64,000 nt of DNA, from contig NZ_KV917377.1 of NCBI RefSeq assembly GCF_002019705.1, positions 3,321,649 through 3,385,648 of the forward strand, in the 5' to 3' direction. The notes below the pieces were generated by a model. It did no database searches. It was not told where the DNA came from and worked only from the letters and a program-made list of their open reading frames with translations. Source of the stretch: Shouchella patagoniensis. GTDB lineage: Bacteria > Bacillota > Bacilli > Bacillales > Bacillaceae_D. Shown here piece after piece: positions 34,084-42,172 of the stretch; position 1 is the stretch's first letter; every line of letters begins with the position of its first letter. A program made the translations under genes and the position numbers.

Positions 34084-35868
34084 ATGAAAGTACTTGATGT
34101 GCAAGAAGTGATTGATGCGATTGATCAGATCAAGGAAGCCAAACAACGGGATTCCGAAAACATTGAGACCTTGCGGGCAAGCATCCAGAAAATTCAACAT
34201 CTAGAGTCCTTACAAGGAGAAGGCGGAGACGCGATCAAAGACCATTTCGCTAGGCTCCATGTGCCTGTTTTAGAAGCGTTTCATTTGGTTATACGGCAAT
34301 ATATCGAGCGGTTAGACATCATAAGGTCCAACCTACTTGGCTTTGAATCAAGTTCGGCCATTGTCCGAGAGGAGTTTCTAACAAACGATATAAAAAATGG
34401 GCTTGATCGAATTGAGACAACGGCAACGGAAGACGCTACTGAAATTGAATCGATTCGAACGTCGATTAGTGATATCCTCTCTCTACCAGCCTTTTCAATG
34501 GAGACTGTATTGGGGCATGTTGATCGAGGCAAGGATCGTGCGGCGGAAACCGTTGAGAAGTTACACGCATTGGACGAAGAAAATGAGGCGTTGCTTGGGC
34601 AAGCAGAGAGCACCCTTCAAGAAGTAACTACTGTGGTTAACCAAGTGGCTAACTGGTCAAGTGACGGTGCAATTCTTTCGGCGGATACGCTGGCTGAAAT
34701 TGATGCTAACTTAGAATCCCTTTATAGCAATCTTGTAACCGAAGCGATTCATATGGCACCAGATTCCTACACGATTGATCAAAATGGACAAGTGATTAGT
34801 TCCTATCAAAATGCACTCCCGCTCGAATTCTTAACAACTGGAGCGTATGCGAATATACCTGGTGGACTTAAGGCGATGAGTTGGTATTACATGAATCACC
34901 TCCCCGTCAGTGCGATGGTCAACGACGAACAAGCCATTCAGGCATGTCTGGCTCCAGGAATGGAAGGGCACACCGTTGCGACAAGTCGCTACCAACAAGC
35001 AATTAATCTCTTTGCGATTCAAAACGGTCTATCGAATGAGACAACCGTTTCACTCGTTCAATTAAACCAGCAAATGCATAGGCTATTCCCTATTCAATAC
35101 GAGTGGATGCAAGCGCAGTTATATACTGAAATGCACAGCGGTTCGTACCAAGCTCGTCCTGTCCAATCAGGTGTAGATGAATGGTCGAATGTGAATGCAT
35201 TTAATGACGGTGCATCTGGCAAACAAGTAAAAGCTGGCGGAGACCACGATTTTACAGATGAAGAAGTCGCAGGCATTCAAGAGTATCTTAAGAATGGCGG
35301 AAGTTCAACGAACAACGTTAAGATGACGGCTGAAGAAGCATATGCTGGACTGACAAACGATGTTCGTGTGGGGCATAGTGCAGATGGTCAAAGTTATCAG
35401 AGCAATATCAACATGTTTATGCCAGCGGCTGAATTTGTCTTTGGAGATTTTGTTACACTAATTGATGCAAATGCATCGGGACTTGATAAGGCGATGGCAG
35501 CCACCTTTATCTTAGTCAAACCCGTGAAAGTGGCAGAAATGGGTTATGATTTGGCTAGGGTGAGGAAGGTAGATGGTGGGGGAAGTGTTAGAAGAGAAGC
35601 CAAAAAAGTAGATGACTTAATTAATGATGCCAAACCAGGTAGACCAACTAAAGGAAGATCAACTCAATATGAATTATCGGGAAACTTCGATAAAGCATTG
35701 AGGGATTTTGAGGCTCTTAACCCGAAAATTACTAAGAACTTGCCAGATTTAAAAATAGGAACTCTGCAAGATGGAAGGACTGTACTTGTAAGAAAGAAAA
35801 GTAGCGATGGACGTCCAACAATTGAGATACAAGAAGGAAAGACTAAAACAAAATTCCGGTATAAGTAG
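34084..35868 (+). CDS. LXG-domain polymorphic toxin
   Basis: A 594-residue toxin probably secreted by the type VII (Ess/Yuk) pathway. Residues 1-200 form the LXG domain (MKVLDVQEVIDAIDQIKEAK, then ESLQGEGGDAIKDHF), which is helical. The middle (about 380-500) is a pre-toxin region. From about 515 the C-terminal tip begins after the junction GYDLARVRKVDGGGS and holds RPTKGRSTQYELSG, then LQDGRTVLVRKKSSDGRPTI. The tip resembles small RNase-type toxin tips, but I cannot assign a family. ATG 34084 is preferred to 33988 because LXG proteins start right at this segment and GAAAGGA lies upstream. The immunity gene follows after 11 bases. Confidence 0.88.
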   Translation: MKVLDVQEVIDAIDQIKEAKQRDSENIETLRASIQKIQHLESLQGEGGDAIKDHFARLHVPVLEAFHLVIRQYIERLDIIRSNLLGFESSSAIVREEFLTNDIKNGLDRIETTATEDATEIESIRTSISDILSLPAFSMETVLGHVDRGKDRAAETVEKLHALDEENEALLGQAESTLQEVTTVVNQVANWSSDGAILSADTLAEIDANLESLYSNLVTEAIHMAPDSYTIDQNGQVISSYQNALPLEFLTTGAYANIPGGLKAMSWYYMNHLPVSAMVNDEQAIQACLAPGMEGHTVATSRYQQAINLFAIQNGLSNETTVSLVQLNQQMHRLFPIQYEWMQAQLYTEMHSGSYQARPVQSGVDEWSNVNAFNDGASGKQVKAGGDHDFTDEEVAGIQEYLKNGGSSTNNVKMTAEEAYAGLTNDVRVGHSADGQSYQSNINMFMPAAEFVFGDFVTLIDANASGLDKAMAATFILVKPVKVAEMGYDLARVRKVDGGGSVRREAKKVDDLINDAKPGRPTKGRSTQYELSGNFDKALRDFEALNPKITKNLPDLKIGTLQDGRTVLVRKKSSDGRPTIEIQEGKTKTKFRYK

Positions 35869-35879
35869 AAGGAGGAAAA

Positions 35880-36281
35880 ATGATGGAGCAGTGGGAAAGA
35901 TGGTTACCATTAAATGGGTTACCGCCGCAATTATACAATGAATCTTTTATTGACAATAAAGAAGGAGTCATTTTGGAATTTAGTGATGAGAGTGAGAAGA
36001 GAACAATAACAGTTACTTTTGATAAAGGGGTATTATCTTATAGAAATACAGATGAAGGTTCATTAATTAAGAAGCTAAGTCAACTAGATGATCAATACGG
36101 AGTTGAGTTCTATAGTGAATGGACTTTATTTAAAGTTAGAAATTCAAGCTACATTGATTGGTTTTTAGACGAAAGTTCTGGTGTGTATAAGCAAGATCAA
36201 ATAGTGCATTATGTTTTCTTAACCCCTGACGATGTTATTGAAATACTATCAAGTTATGAACCAAGCGTTATGATGAAGTAA
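35880..36281 (+). CDS. Cognate immunity protein of the LXG toxin (hypothetical)
   Basis: A 133-residue acidic protein, unnamed family. It has a beta-rich N-terminal half (GVILEFSDESEKRTITVTF) and ends YVFLTPDDVIEILSSYEPS. It starts 11 bases after the LXG toxin stop with a perfect GAAGGAGG site, the classic position of the cognate immunity gene. The assignment is by position. Confidence 0.75.
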   Translation: MMEQWERWLPLNGLPPQLYNESFIDNKEGVILEFSDESEKRTITVTFDKGVLSYRNTDEGSLIKKLSQLDDQYGVEFYSEWTLFKVRNSSYIDWFLDESSGVYKQDQIVHYVFLTPDDVIEILSSYEPSVMMK

Positions 36282-36292
36282 GGTGTAATAAT

Positions 36293-36784
36293 ATGAGTAA
36301 AATTGAACAGTTAATTAATCAAATAAAATCTACAACTCACTGCGACGTCCTAGAGCACGTTCATTTACCAGAAATTGATGAGAAACATATATTACCTGAA
36401 GACTTAAAAGAATTTTATCGTCTCTGCGGTGGAGCATCGTTGTTCACAAACAAAGATTATCCATTTTATATTGTACCTCCAGAAGAATTCGTCTTGGAAA
36501 ATCCAGTTATTGTTGGAGAATTATGTGAGGAAGATATCTCGTCAGATTGGTACATCGTATGCAATGATGGAAAAGATGAATATCTAACAATTGATCTAAA
36601 TAAAGAACGCCTAGGTAGATGTTATGATAGTTTTTTTGATCGTCATGGTTTAGTAGGTGAATCACAAATTGTTGGTTTCTCATTTACTGAGTTACTTGAA
36701 AGATTATTAGAAAAGAGAGGCGAGTATCTTTACTGGTTAGAGAGCGATTTTACCCCTCTTGGAGATGCATATGACGACCAATAA
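36293..36784 (+). CDS. SMI1/KNR4 (SUKH) family immunity protein
   Basis: A 163-residue SUKH-fold protein: ILPEDLKEFYRLCGGASLF is the family helix-turn, then YPFYIVPPEEFV, WYIVCNDGKDEYLTIDLN and a C-terminal helix FTELLERLLEKRGEYLYWL. It starts 11 bases after the first immunity gene and is co-transcribed with the toxin. It may protect against a second toxin or a former tip. Confidence 0.85.
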   Translation: MSKIEQLINQIKSTTHCDVLEHVHLPEIDEKHILPEDLKEFYRLCGGASLFTNKDYPFYIVPPEEFVLENPVIVGELCEEDISSDWYIVCNDGKDEYLTIDLNKERLGRCYDSFFDRHGLVGESQIVGFSFTELLERLLEKRGEYLYWLESDFTPLGDAYDDQ

Positions 36785-36984
36785 TGAACTCTCCAGTAAT
36801 TTGCTTTGATATGATATATAGGACTCAAAAGCGACTTTATTAAAATACTTACATCAATGTTACTTACCAAACCAAACTGTTAGTAGATCTAGAATTGGAT
36901 TGCACAATGTAATGAAGCATGTGGGTGACTTATAAAAAGAGGTATAAGATTGAAAACAGACTTGTTAATGGAACATTAATTAGG

Positions 36985-37017
36985 GACTGGTGCAAACACT
37001 TTTGCATCAGTCTTTTA
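36985..37017 (+). terminator. Terminator in the toxin island
   Basis: GACTGGTGCAAA pairs with TTTGCATCAGTC (one G-T pair) with a four-base loop and is followed by TTTTA. It ends the LXG operon about 200 bases past the second immunity gene; the gap 36785-36984 holds nothing else I recognise. Confidence 0.75.
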
Positions 37018-37019
37018 TA

Positions 37020-37305
37020 ATGGGACGTAATAATCCAGACACAGAAAGGTTTATTACTGATTCTGGTGATTCAATTTATTATAGAGACAGTCCTTATGGG
37101 GATATGGCAAGCCGACAGGATTACCTAACTTTGTAAAATTGAAATGTTTGGCACAAAAAATTATTCTTTAAAAAGAAGTGTCCCTATCTTGAGAATTGTT
37201 GTAGGTAAAGCGTTTACCAAGTTAATCCACATTCACACCACGCAATATACAGAGATGGATCATGGAGCTTTAAGGAATAGTATTTTTTGGGAGGATTTTT
37301 TATAA
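37020..37305 (+). pseudogene. Orphan toxin tip, frameshifted
   Basis: Frames read TERFITDSGDSIYYRDSPYG, then YGKPTGLPNFVK, then MFGTKNYSLKRSVPILRIVV and FTKLIHIHTTQYTEMDHGAL, ending WEDFL with a TAA at 37303-37305. The last A of that stop is the first base of the next gene's ATG, as is common for toxin-immunity pairs. No delivery domain precedes it. Confidence 0.5.
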
Positions 37306-37786
37306 TGAATATGAAAAAAGCAGAATTTAAATTAAAGATCAATGGCAGAAAGTATTTTGCGGACGAACTGTCTTGCTTGGGGTGCAGTTGGCCGATATCT
37401 TATCTATTTTAAGACCATTTGTACAAGAATGTAATTGGTACGTACACGATTTAAATGGGAGTAGTGAAATTGCATTGACAGAGTTGTTTCCAGAGGATTC
37501 AAAAGGAATTAGAATAGTCACTTCAACAGAAATGTTAATTGAGAAAGTAAAAGAAGTTAATCAATTTGAGTCTGGTGTCTTTATCGCTATAAGTAATGAT
37601 AAATATATCAAATGGGATGATAGAGAATTACCCGAGACGGAGGAAGAAGAAGGGCTTCAACATTCTTCGGCAAAAATTGAAATTAGAGCATTCGATTTCT
37701 CTTATTATGAGATCTATGGAACAAAAGTGGAATTAAAAGAAATGATAGAGCAAAAACTATTATTAAATTTAGAACGGGGAATTTAA
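37305..37786 (+). pseudogene. Immunity-type gene with one frameshift
   Basis: The ATG overlaps the toxin-tip stop and has TTGGGAGGA as its ribosome site. The first frame reads MNMKKAEFKLKINGRKYFAD then ELSC. The matching continuation is in another frame (LGVQLADILSILRPFVQECN to LLLNLERGI at 37786). One lost base near 37370 explains it. Rejoined, the protein would have about 159 residues. The family is not recognised; the role is inferred from position. Confidence 0.6.
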
Positions 37787-37877
37787 GAAGAAAACTATAA
37801 AAAATCTCTCATAGAATGTATACCGATGAATCTCTGTTATTAAACGACTTAACACAAATCTAATCAAGAGGTGATAT

Positions 37878-38351
37878 ATGAACATTACTGCATACGAAAA
37901 TGCAAAATTAATTATATCTCAAAATCCGTCTGTTGCAGATTTTGTGGGGGGTTGCTCTGACGAGGCTTTGAAAAAAGCAGAGGTACTTTTAGGGGTAGAA
38001 TTATCTGATCAGTACAAAGACTTTTTAAGTACATTTGGGGCGGGTAATTTTGGAGCGCAAGAAATATTTGGAATTATTAATGATGATTTTGAAAAATCGT
38101 CTGTCCCTGATGGTATATGGTACACCTTAACGGAGAGGGAGGAAAGTAATTTACCCAGAGATCTTCTTATCATTTACGATACGGGAGCTGGCGAACTTTA
38201 TTGTCTCAAGTATTTAGATTCTCATCTTAACAAAGAACCGATTGTTGTTAATTATTTTCCAGGTTACAGTCTTCAGAATCAACCCTATAAAATCATTGCA
38301 AATGACTTTGGTGAGTTGCTTCAAATGTTAGTCAAAGAAGAGCTTGAGTAG
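37878..38351 (+). CDS. SMI1/KNR4 (SUKH) family immunity protein (YobK-like)
   Basis: A 157-residue SUKH-fold protein: SDEALKKAEVLLGVELSDQY, then KDFLSTFGAGNFGAQEIFGI, DLLIIYDTGAGELYCLKY and FGELLQMLVKEELE. It follows the standard pattern of the family with normal length. ATG 37878 has AAGAGGTG upstream. It lies in the row of orphan immunity genes. Confidence 0.88.
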   Translation: MNITAYENAKLIISQNPSVADFVGGCSDEALKKAEVLLGVELSDQYKDFLSTFGAGNFGAQEIFGIINDDFEKSSVPDGIWYTLTEREESNLPRDLLIIYDTGAGELYCLKYLDSHLNKEPIVVNYFPGYSLQNQPYKIIANDFGELLQMLVKEELE

Positions 38352-38417
38352 AAATGAATATAAGATTATGAGCCTTAATAGTGTGATTTCATTAAGGCTG
38401 CTTTGTGTTTCGATACT

Positions 38418-38567
38418 AATGTTAGGTTATGACTTAGGAAGGATGTTGGTGGGGGAAGTAATACTAAAAGTGTTGGAAATGTAGTTCCCCATAAGAATGG
38501 TGACGGTAACAACCTTGATGACTTTGTTAATCCTCATGCACAGAAGCATATGGGTAAGTATGTCTGA
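38418..38567 (+). pseudogene. Orphan toxin-tip fragment carrying an LXG junction
   Basis: LGYDLG then, after a frame change, KDVGGGSNTKSVGNVVPHKN, GDGNNLDDFVNPHAQKHMGK, YV and a stop. GYDL..(K)VGGGS is the same junction that precedes the tip of the complete LXG toxin at about 35,540-35,590. The tip downstream of the junction is different. This fits a displaced tip cassette that shares its splice point with the main toxin. Confidence 0.6.
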
Positions 38568-38601
38568 GATAGATTAGGGTTTTTTTGAGTGGAAAACTGT
38601 G

Positions 38602-38645
38602 AAGAACTTGATGGTGAGTGAAAAAGCCAATCAAGTTCTTTTTTA
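38602..38645 (+). terminator. Terminator in the orphan toxin array
   Basis: An 11-bp perfect stem (AAGAACTTGAT and its complement) with a 17-base loop and a TTTT tail. Confidence 0.7.
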
Positions 38646-38646
38646 G

Positions 38647-38912
38647 TATGATGCTGGATACGTTGGTACTGTAGGTAAGGGTGGTAGCAGTAAAGTTAGG
38701 AATTTGTCTGGAGGGAACAAGGCTGCAGTTAATTTTTTCGAAGAAGTAACTAGAGGGTATAAATCTGAAAGGATGCTTGGTAACTGAAAAAGGCTAAGAA
38801 TGATGGAACAACTATAACTTACAGACCTAAGTCTAATTCAGATGGAACCCCAGCTATAGATATTAATGGAGGAGTAAATTACAAACAACAAAAAATTCAC
38901 TTTACAGAGTGA
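38647..38912 (+). pseudogene. Orphan toxin tip (KIHF-type ending), frameshifted
   Basis: The first frame reads YDAGYVGTVGKGGSSKVRNL, GGNKAAVNFFEEVTRG and ERMLGN. After a frame change comes [20 protein letters not shown], then [18 protein letters not shown] and a stop at 38912. The [18 protein letters not shown] ending is a pattern I know from the C-terminal tips of many Bacillus toxins with an RNase-like fold. The immunity gene follows at once. Confidence 0.6.
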
Positions 38913-39449
38913 TTGGAGGAGAGTCATGCATACTCGATTAATACAGAAATCGATGCAAATCAAACTGCTTTGCTAAGTAAGGTAAATGGTGCAACGATAA
39001 CGAAAATGTCGTTTGAAGAAGTGGGTGAATTTGTACTATCTGTTCTCATTGAAAGTACAACGGTTAATCTTCTAATTATAAACAATCCTGTCGAGGAAGC
39101 TGATGAGGATGAATATCCTAAGTTTGAAATAAAAAGTGTTAATGATCAACCGCAAAATCTAGAAGAAGAAGTTATGGTGAAGATTGTGGAAGGTGTTGAG
39201 GTTATTAGAGATAAAATCACCTGGCAAAATGATAATCTAAATTGGGACGTCCGAAGTGATATCGCCATTAAAATTAAATTTAAAGAAGAACAGATCTGCT
39301 TAATTGCACATGATTCATTGGCAGGGTTTATAAAAAAAGAATTCATAAAAAGTGAAGATAGAAAGGAGGAAGACTTATTATTAGATCAGTTCTGGTCAAT
39401 GAAAACAGATCTACCTCAATCTCATGAGCGGGAGAGAATAATGGTTTAA
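38913..39449 (+). CDS. Immunity-type hypothetical protein (start doubtful)
   Basis: The frame gives up to 178 residues: MSFEEVGEFVLSVLIES, then a DEDEYPKFEIKSVND segment, IAIKIKFKEEQICLIAHDSL and AGFIKKEF. No known family recognised. The only start in frame at the 5' end is TTG 38913 without a ribosome site. The good site GGAGG (38915-38919) serves ATG 38927, which is in a different frame and stops after 16 codons. A one-base shift just behind the true start is the likely reason, so it may be broken. It lies directly after the toxin tip. Confidence 0.55.
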   Translation: MEESHAYSINTEIDANQTALLSKVNGATITKMSFEEVGEFVLSVLIESTTVNLLIINNPVEEADEDEYPKFEIKSVNDQPQNLEEEVMVKIVEGVEVIRDKITWQNDNLNWDVRSDIAIKIKFKEEQICLIAHDSLAGFIKKEFIKSEDRKEEDLLLDQFWSMKTDLPQSHERERIMV

Positions 39450-39576
39450 TCCTGTGTATTAAGAAAGTATGATTTACATGGACATTAATTATGATACTGC
39501 TGAAATTTAAGGAGCAAAGTTAGAGAAGAATACAACGTTAATTTTCACACAGAACTAGAATTAGGGGGTCAATTTT

Positions 39577-39990
39577 ATGGATTTAACAGCTGAAATTGTT
39601 CCATATCAATCTATAGGTGGTATTAAAATAAAAAGCATCTTGTCGGAAAATAAAGAGTTGATAGAAGGAAATCATTTCAAGTATGAAATGTATAATTACT
39701 TCTTTATCAAATATTATCTCGATCATCTACTAGAAATCCATGTCAATGTTTTGTCTGGTGAAGTATTTAAAATAAGTGCTTTTGAGGGGTATAAAGGGAG
39801 TTTACAAGGTGTTCAAATTGGTACTATTTTAAGCGAAGATAGAAAAGCAGAAATGGAATTTGATGATTTCGAGGAAATTTTTATCTACAATGGAGCAACG
39901 ATTGAAACGGAGCTTGTACTCAATCCAGACAATAATAAGTGGGAAGACAAGGTAACGTGTATTTCCGTTTATACAAAAGAACTAGAGTAG
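39577..39990 (+). CDS. Hypothetical protein, probable immunity type
   Basis: A 137-residue protein of alternating strands and acidic loops (IKSILSENKELIEG, GVQIGTILSEDRKAEMEFDD, VTCISVYTKELE). ATG 39577 follows TAGGGGGTC. No family recognised. It is placed after the toxin-tip series and is likely an orphan immunity protein by context. Confidence 0.6.
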   Translation: MDLTAEIVPYQSIGGIKIKSILSENKELIEGNHFKYEMYNYFFIKYYLDHLLEIHVNVLSGEVFKISAFEGYKGSLQGVQIGTILSEDRKAEMEFDDFEEIFIYNGATIETELVLNPDNNKWEDKVTCISVYTKELE

Positions 39991-40069
39991 GATACAGGGA
40001 GTAAGGTGAGTTTTTACGTCCAGCTTACCGTATGCAGAAAAAACAATCTCAATTAGGAGTTGACCAAAA

Positions 40070-40231
40070 GTGAAAAAGTACATGGGCGTTTTTGCGGTAA
40101 CGTTTATTTTGCTTGGCACAAGTGGAGTAGGATTCGAATCGGCTGAAGCGAAAGGCAAACATGACACATTACCTTACCAAACTGGAGATGTTATCGAAGC
40201 AAGAGATAAGCATGATACGCTACCAAAATAA
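40070..40231 (+). CDS. Secreted small peptide with duplicated KHDTLP motif
   Basis: A 53-residue open frame. Residues 1-27 are a typical Sec signal peptide (KKY, hydrophobic core, SAEA ending). The remainder, residues 28-53, is short and contains KHDTLP twice, at residues 30-35 and 47-52, the second at the very C terminus (KHDTLPK). The two hexamers are encoded by different synonymous codons at five of six positions, so the amino-acid motif is being conserved. The start is GTG 40070 with AGGAG about 11 bases upstream. The build resembles precursors of Phr/NprX/PapR-like signalling peptides. No RRNPP-type receptor gene lies in the window. Confidence 0.65.
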   Translation: MKKYMGVFAVTFILLGTSGVGFESAEAKGKHDTLPYQTGDVIEARDKHDTLPK

Positions 40232-40272
40232 TAGTGGATTAAAGAAGAGATGACTTTGATATAAAAAAATCT

Positions 40273-40295
40273 GTCCATAAGTATACCTTATGGGC
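40273..40295 (+). terminator. Terminator after the small secreted peptide gene
   Basis: GTCCATAAG pairs with CTTATGGGC (one G-T pair), with a five-base loop and a following TATTTTTAATT. Confidence 0.65.
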
Positions 40296-40446
40296 TATTT
40301 TTAATTATCTTGAAATATGGCATTAGGTTTTAAAGACTACTTCTGACTAACTACGTTAATACATTTATGACATTATTTCATTGCATCTTCCATCAATTGG
40401 TAGACACTTTCGTCGGGTTTCTATGGACCAATAATGAGAAGGTGGG

Positions 40447-40690
40447 GAGGTGATCAAAGACCATTTCGCTAGGCTACATGTGCCTGTGTTAGAAGCGTTT
40501 TACTTGCTCATCCGGCAATATATCGAGCAGTTAGACATCACCTGATCAAACTTATTTGGGTATGAATCAAGTTCGATCATTGTCCGAGAAGAGTTTCTTA
40601 CGAGAGATTTTAAAAACGGGCTTGACCCAATCAAAACAGATGCAAATGAAATTGAATCGATTTGATATCCTCTCGCTACCAGCATTTTTG
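40447..40690 (+). pseudogene. LXG-domain fragment, second copy
   Basis: The sequence reads DHFARLHVPVLEAF, then LIRQYIEQLDI, a stop, NLFGYESSSIIVREEFLTRD and FKNGLDPIKTDANEIESI. It matches residues of the intact LXG domain at about 34,230-34,470 closely at both DNA and protein level. It has in-frame stops and no start or tip. It is a decayed partial duplicate of the toxin gene's 5' part. Confidence 0.85.
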
Positions 40691-40854
40691 GGTGCGTACT
40701 ATTTTGGGGCTTGTTGATTGAGGCTACATCTGATCCTTATTCGCCACCAATCCAAATAACTGCAAACTGAGAAAACATCCACATAACCTCTCATTTATAA
40801 ACAATACGTTGGGGAAAACGGTTGTTATAAACAAAAAAGAGAAAATAGTATAAA

Positions 40855-40889
40855 GAAATGGACTTATCCACTGTGGATAAGTCCATTTC
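40855..40889. repeat. Perfect 35-base palindrome
   Basis: A 17-bp arm starting GAAATGGACTTATCCAC and its complement around a single T. It may be a terminator, or an end of a lost element. No gene can be supported in the stretch 40691-41639. It holds this palindrome, a smaller hairpin GCCGACCAT...ATGGTCGGC at 41532-41558, and a weak 78-codon frame at 41158-41394 that I do not accept as a gene. Confidence 0.7.
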
Positions 40890-41639
40890 TATTGATGACA
40901 ATATAGGGGGAAAAAACAGTAGTTGAACAGCAGTTATAAGGGGAAAAACCGGGTGGTTATATTTTAGTGGAAAAAGTAGAGAAGTCTTTACTACACAAGC
41001 ACTTGAGCTGCTTAACAACAATGCACGAACACTCTATTCTTATGCGGTGCTCGAATCAATGGTTTTCCCTCTCAATCTGTTAGACCTATGCTGCTGCTAC
41101 TAAAACCATAGAGTCTTACTTGTGCATATTCTAGTAAACAGAAAAAGTAGGTTATGAATGAAAGAACGTCACTGCCTTTTCTGTGTTCGGGAATCGTATG
41201 TGTGTCGTATTCTCACAGATGGCTTACAAGACGGATTAACATGCTCAGCTTCTCATTCTAAGTATTGTGGTCAAAAAGCTGTCGGCAAACCTGTCGGTAA
41301 AAACGTGAAAAAAATGAGAGGAATGCATACATTTCAAAGGTTTGAAGGGAAGAAAGCTGTCGGTAAACCTGTCGATCAAAATCGAAGCGAATGATAGGGG
41401 TTCTCTCCTATACCAAACTTGCGTCAAGTGTTAATACACGTTTAGTGATCAAACTCAGTTAAGTGATTTTCATAAAGTCTTTTAGAATGTCTAGCTTTAA
41501 CAATTGGTAATTTTGAATAGCGATAGTGCGAGCCGACCATTGTGTTTAGATGGTCGGCAATTTGATGAGCAATAGATTTTTTTGCAGTTATCATCATACA
41601 ACAAAAAACACTAAGAGTTATGTTGATATGTGGAAAACC

Positions 41640-42061
41640 GTCTTTTTTTGTCGGGCTTAAACGAGGTTTGGCATGGCTCGCATTAGGGGGAGCGCTTTTG
41701 CTAACCGCTTTGGTAGCTTATAATCAAGTGCCATTTATTTTAGCGAGTGGTGGGTTCAACATGAACACATTCCTTGGGCTTTATGGGATTGCTGTATGAC
41801 GGTGTGATTAGGAATTGGATTAATGGTTTCTTTTAGAGAAGTAAGTCAAAATTTTTTAGGTGCTCTCCGTCGTTTTTCACAGAGTACGTATGTGGTTTAG
41901 TTGTTTCATGTGGCGATTGTCGCATTTGTGCAATATTTTCTTCGTGATTTACCTGGCCCCGTTTTTGTTCGCTTTCTACTTGAATGTATTGTAGCAGTAA
42001 TACTCAGCTTTGCTTTTGCTCATTTTATTCGCAAGAGCATATTCGTCCGAAAATTTATTTA
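41640..42061 (+). pseudogene. Acyltransferase 3-type membrane protein remnant
   Basis: Two frames carry the C-terminal part of a multi-helix membrane acyltransferase: GLKRGLAWLALGGALLLTAL, FNMNTFLGLYGIAV and, after a frame change, VSFREVSQNFLGALRRFSQS, LFHVAIVAFVQYFLRD and AVILSFAFAHFIRKS. A stop interrupts the STYVV*LFHVAI segment. The N-terminal two thirds are missing. Confidence 0.55.
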
Positions 42062-42172
42062 AACGTTAACGATAGTTTAGAAAAAGATAAGATTTTTTTA
42101 AGTCAAAGGTTAGATGTCGTGATTAAACTGAACCAATAAGAGAAAGTTGATTTAAAGGAGGATATCGGTAGA

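Noticed and set aside
34397-34627. A 76-codon frame inside the LXG gene
   Set aside because: Arg/Lys-rich shadow of the LXG frame with no ribosome site.
41158-41394. A 78-codon frame with two KAVGKPV repeats
   Set aside because: No convincing ribosome site; the repeat comes from a short duplicated DNA segment and the surroundings are debris. Coding cannot be supported.
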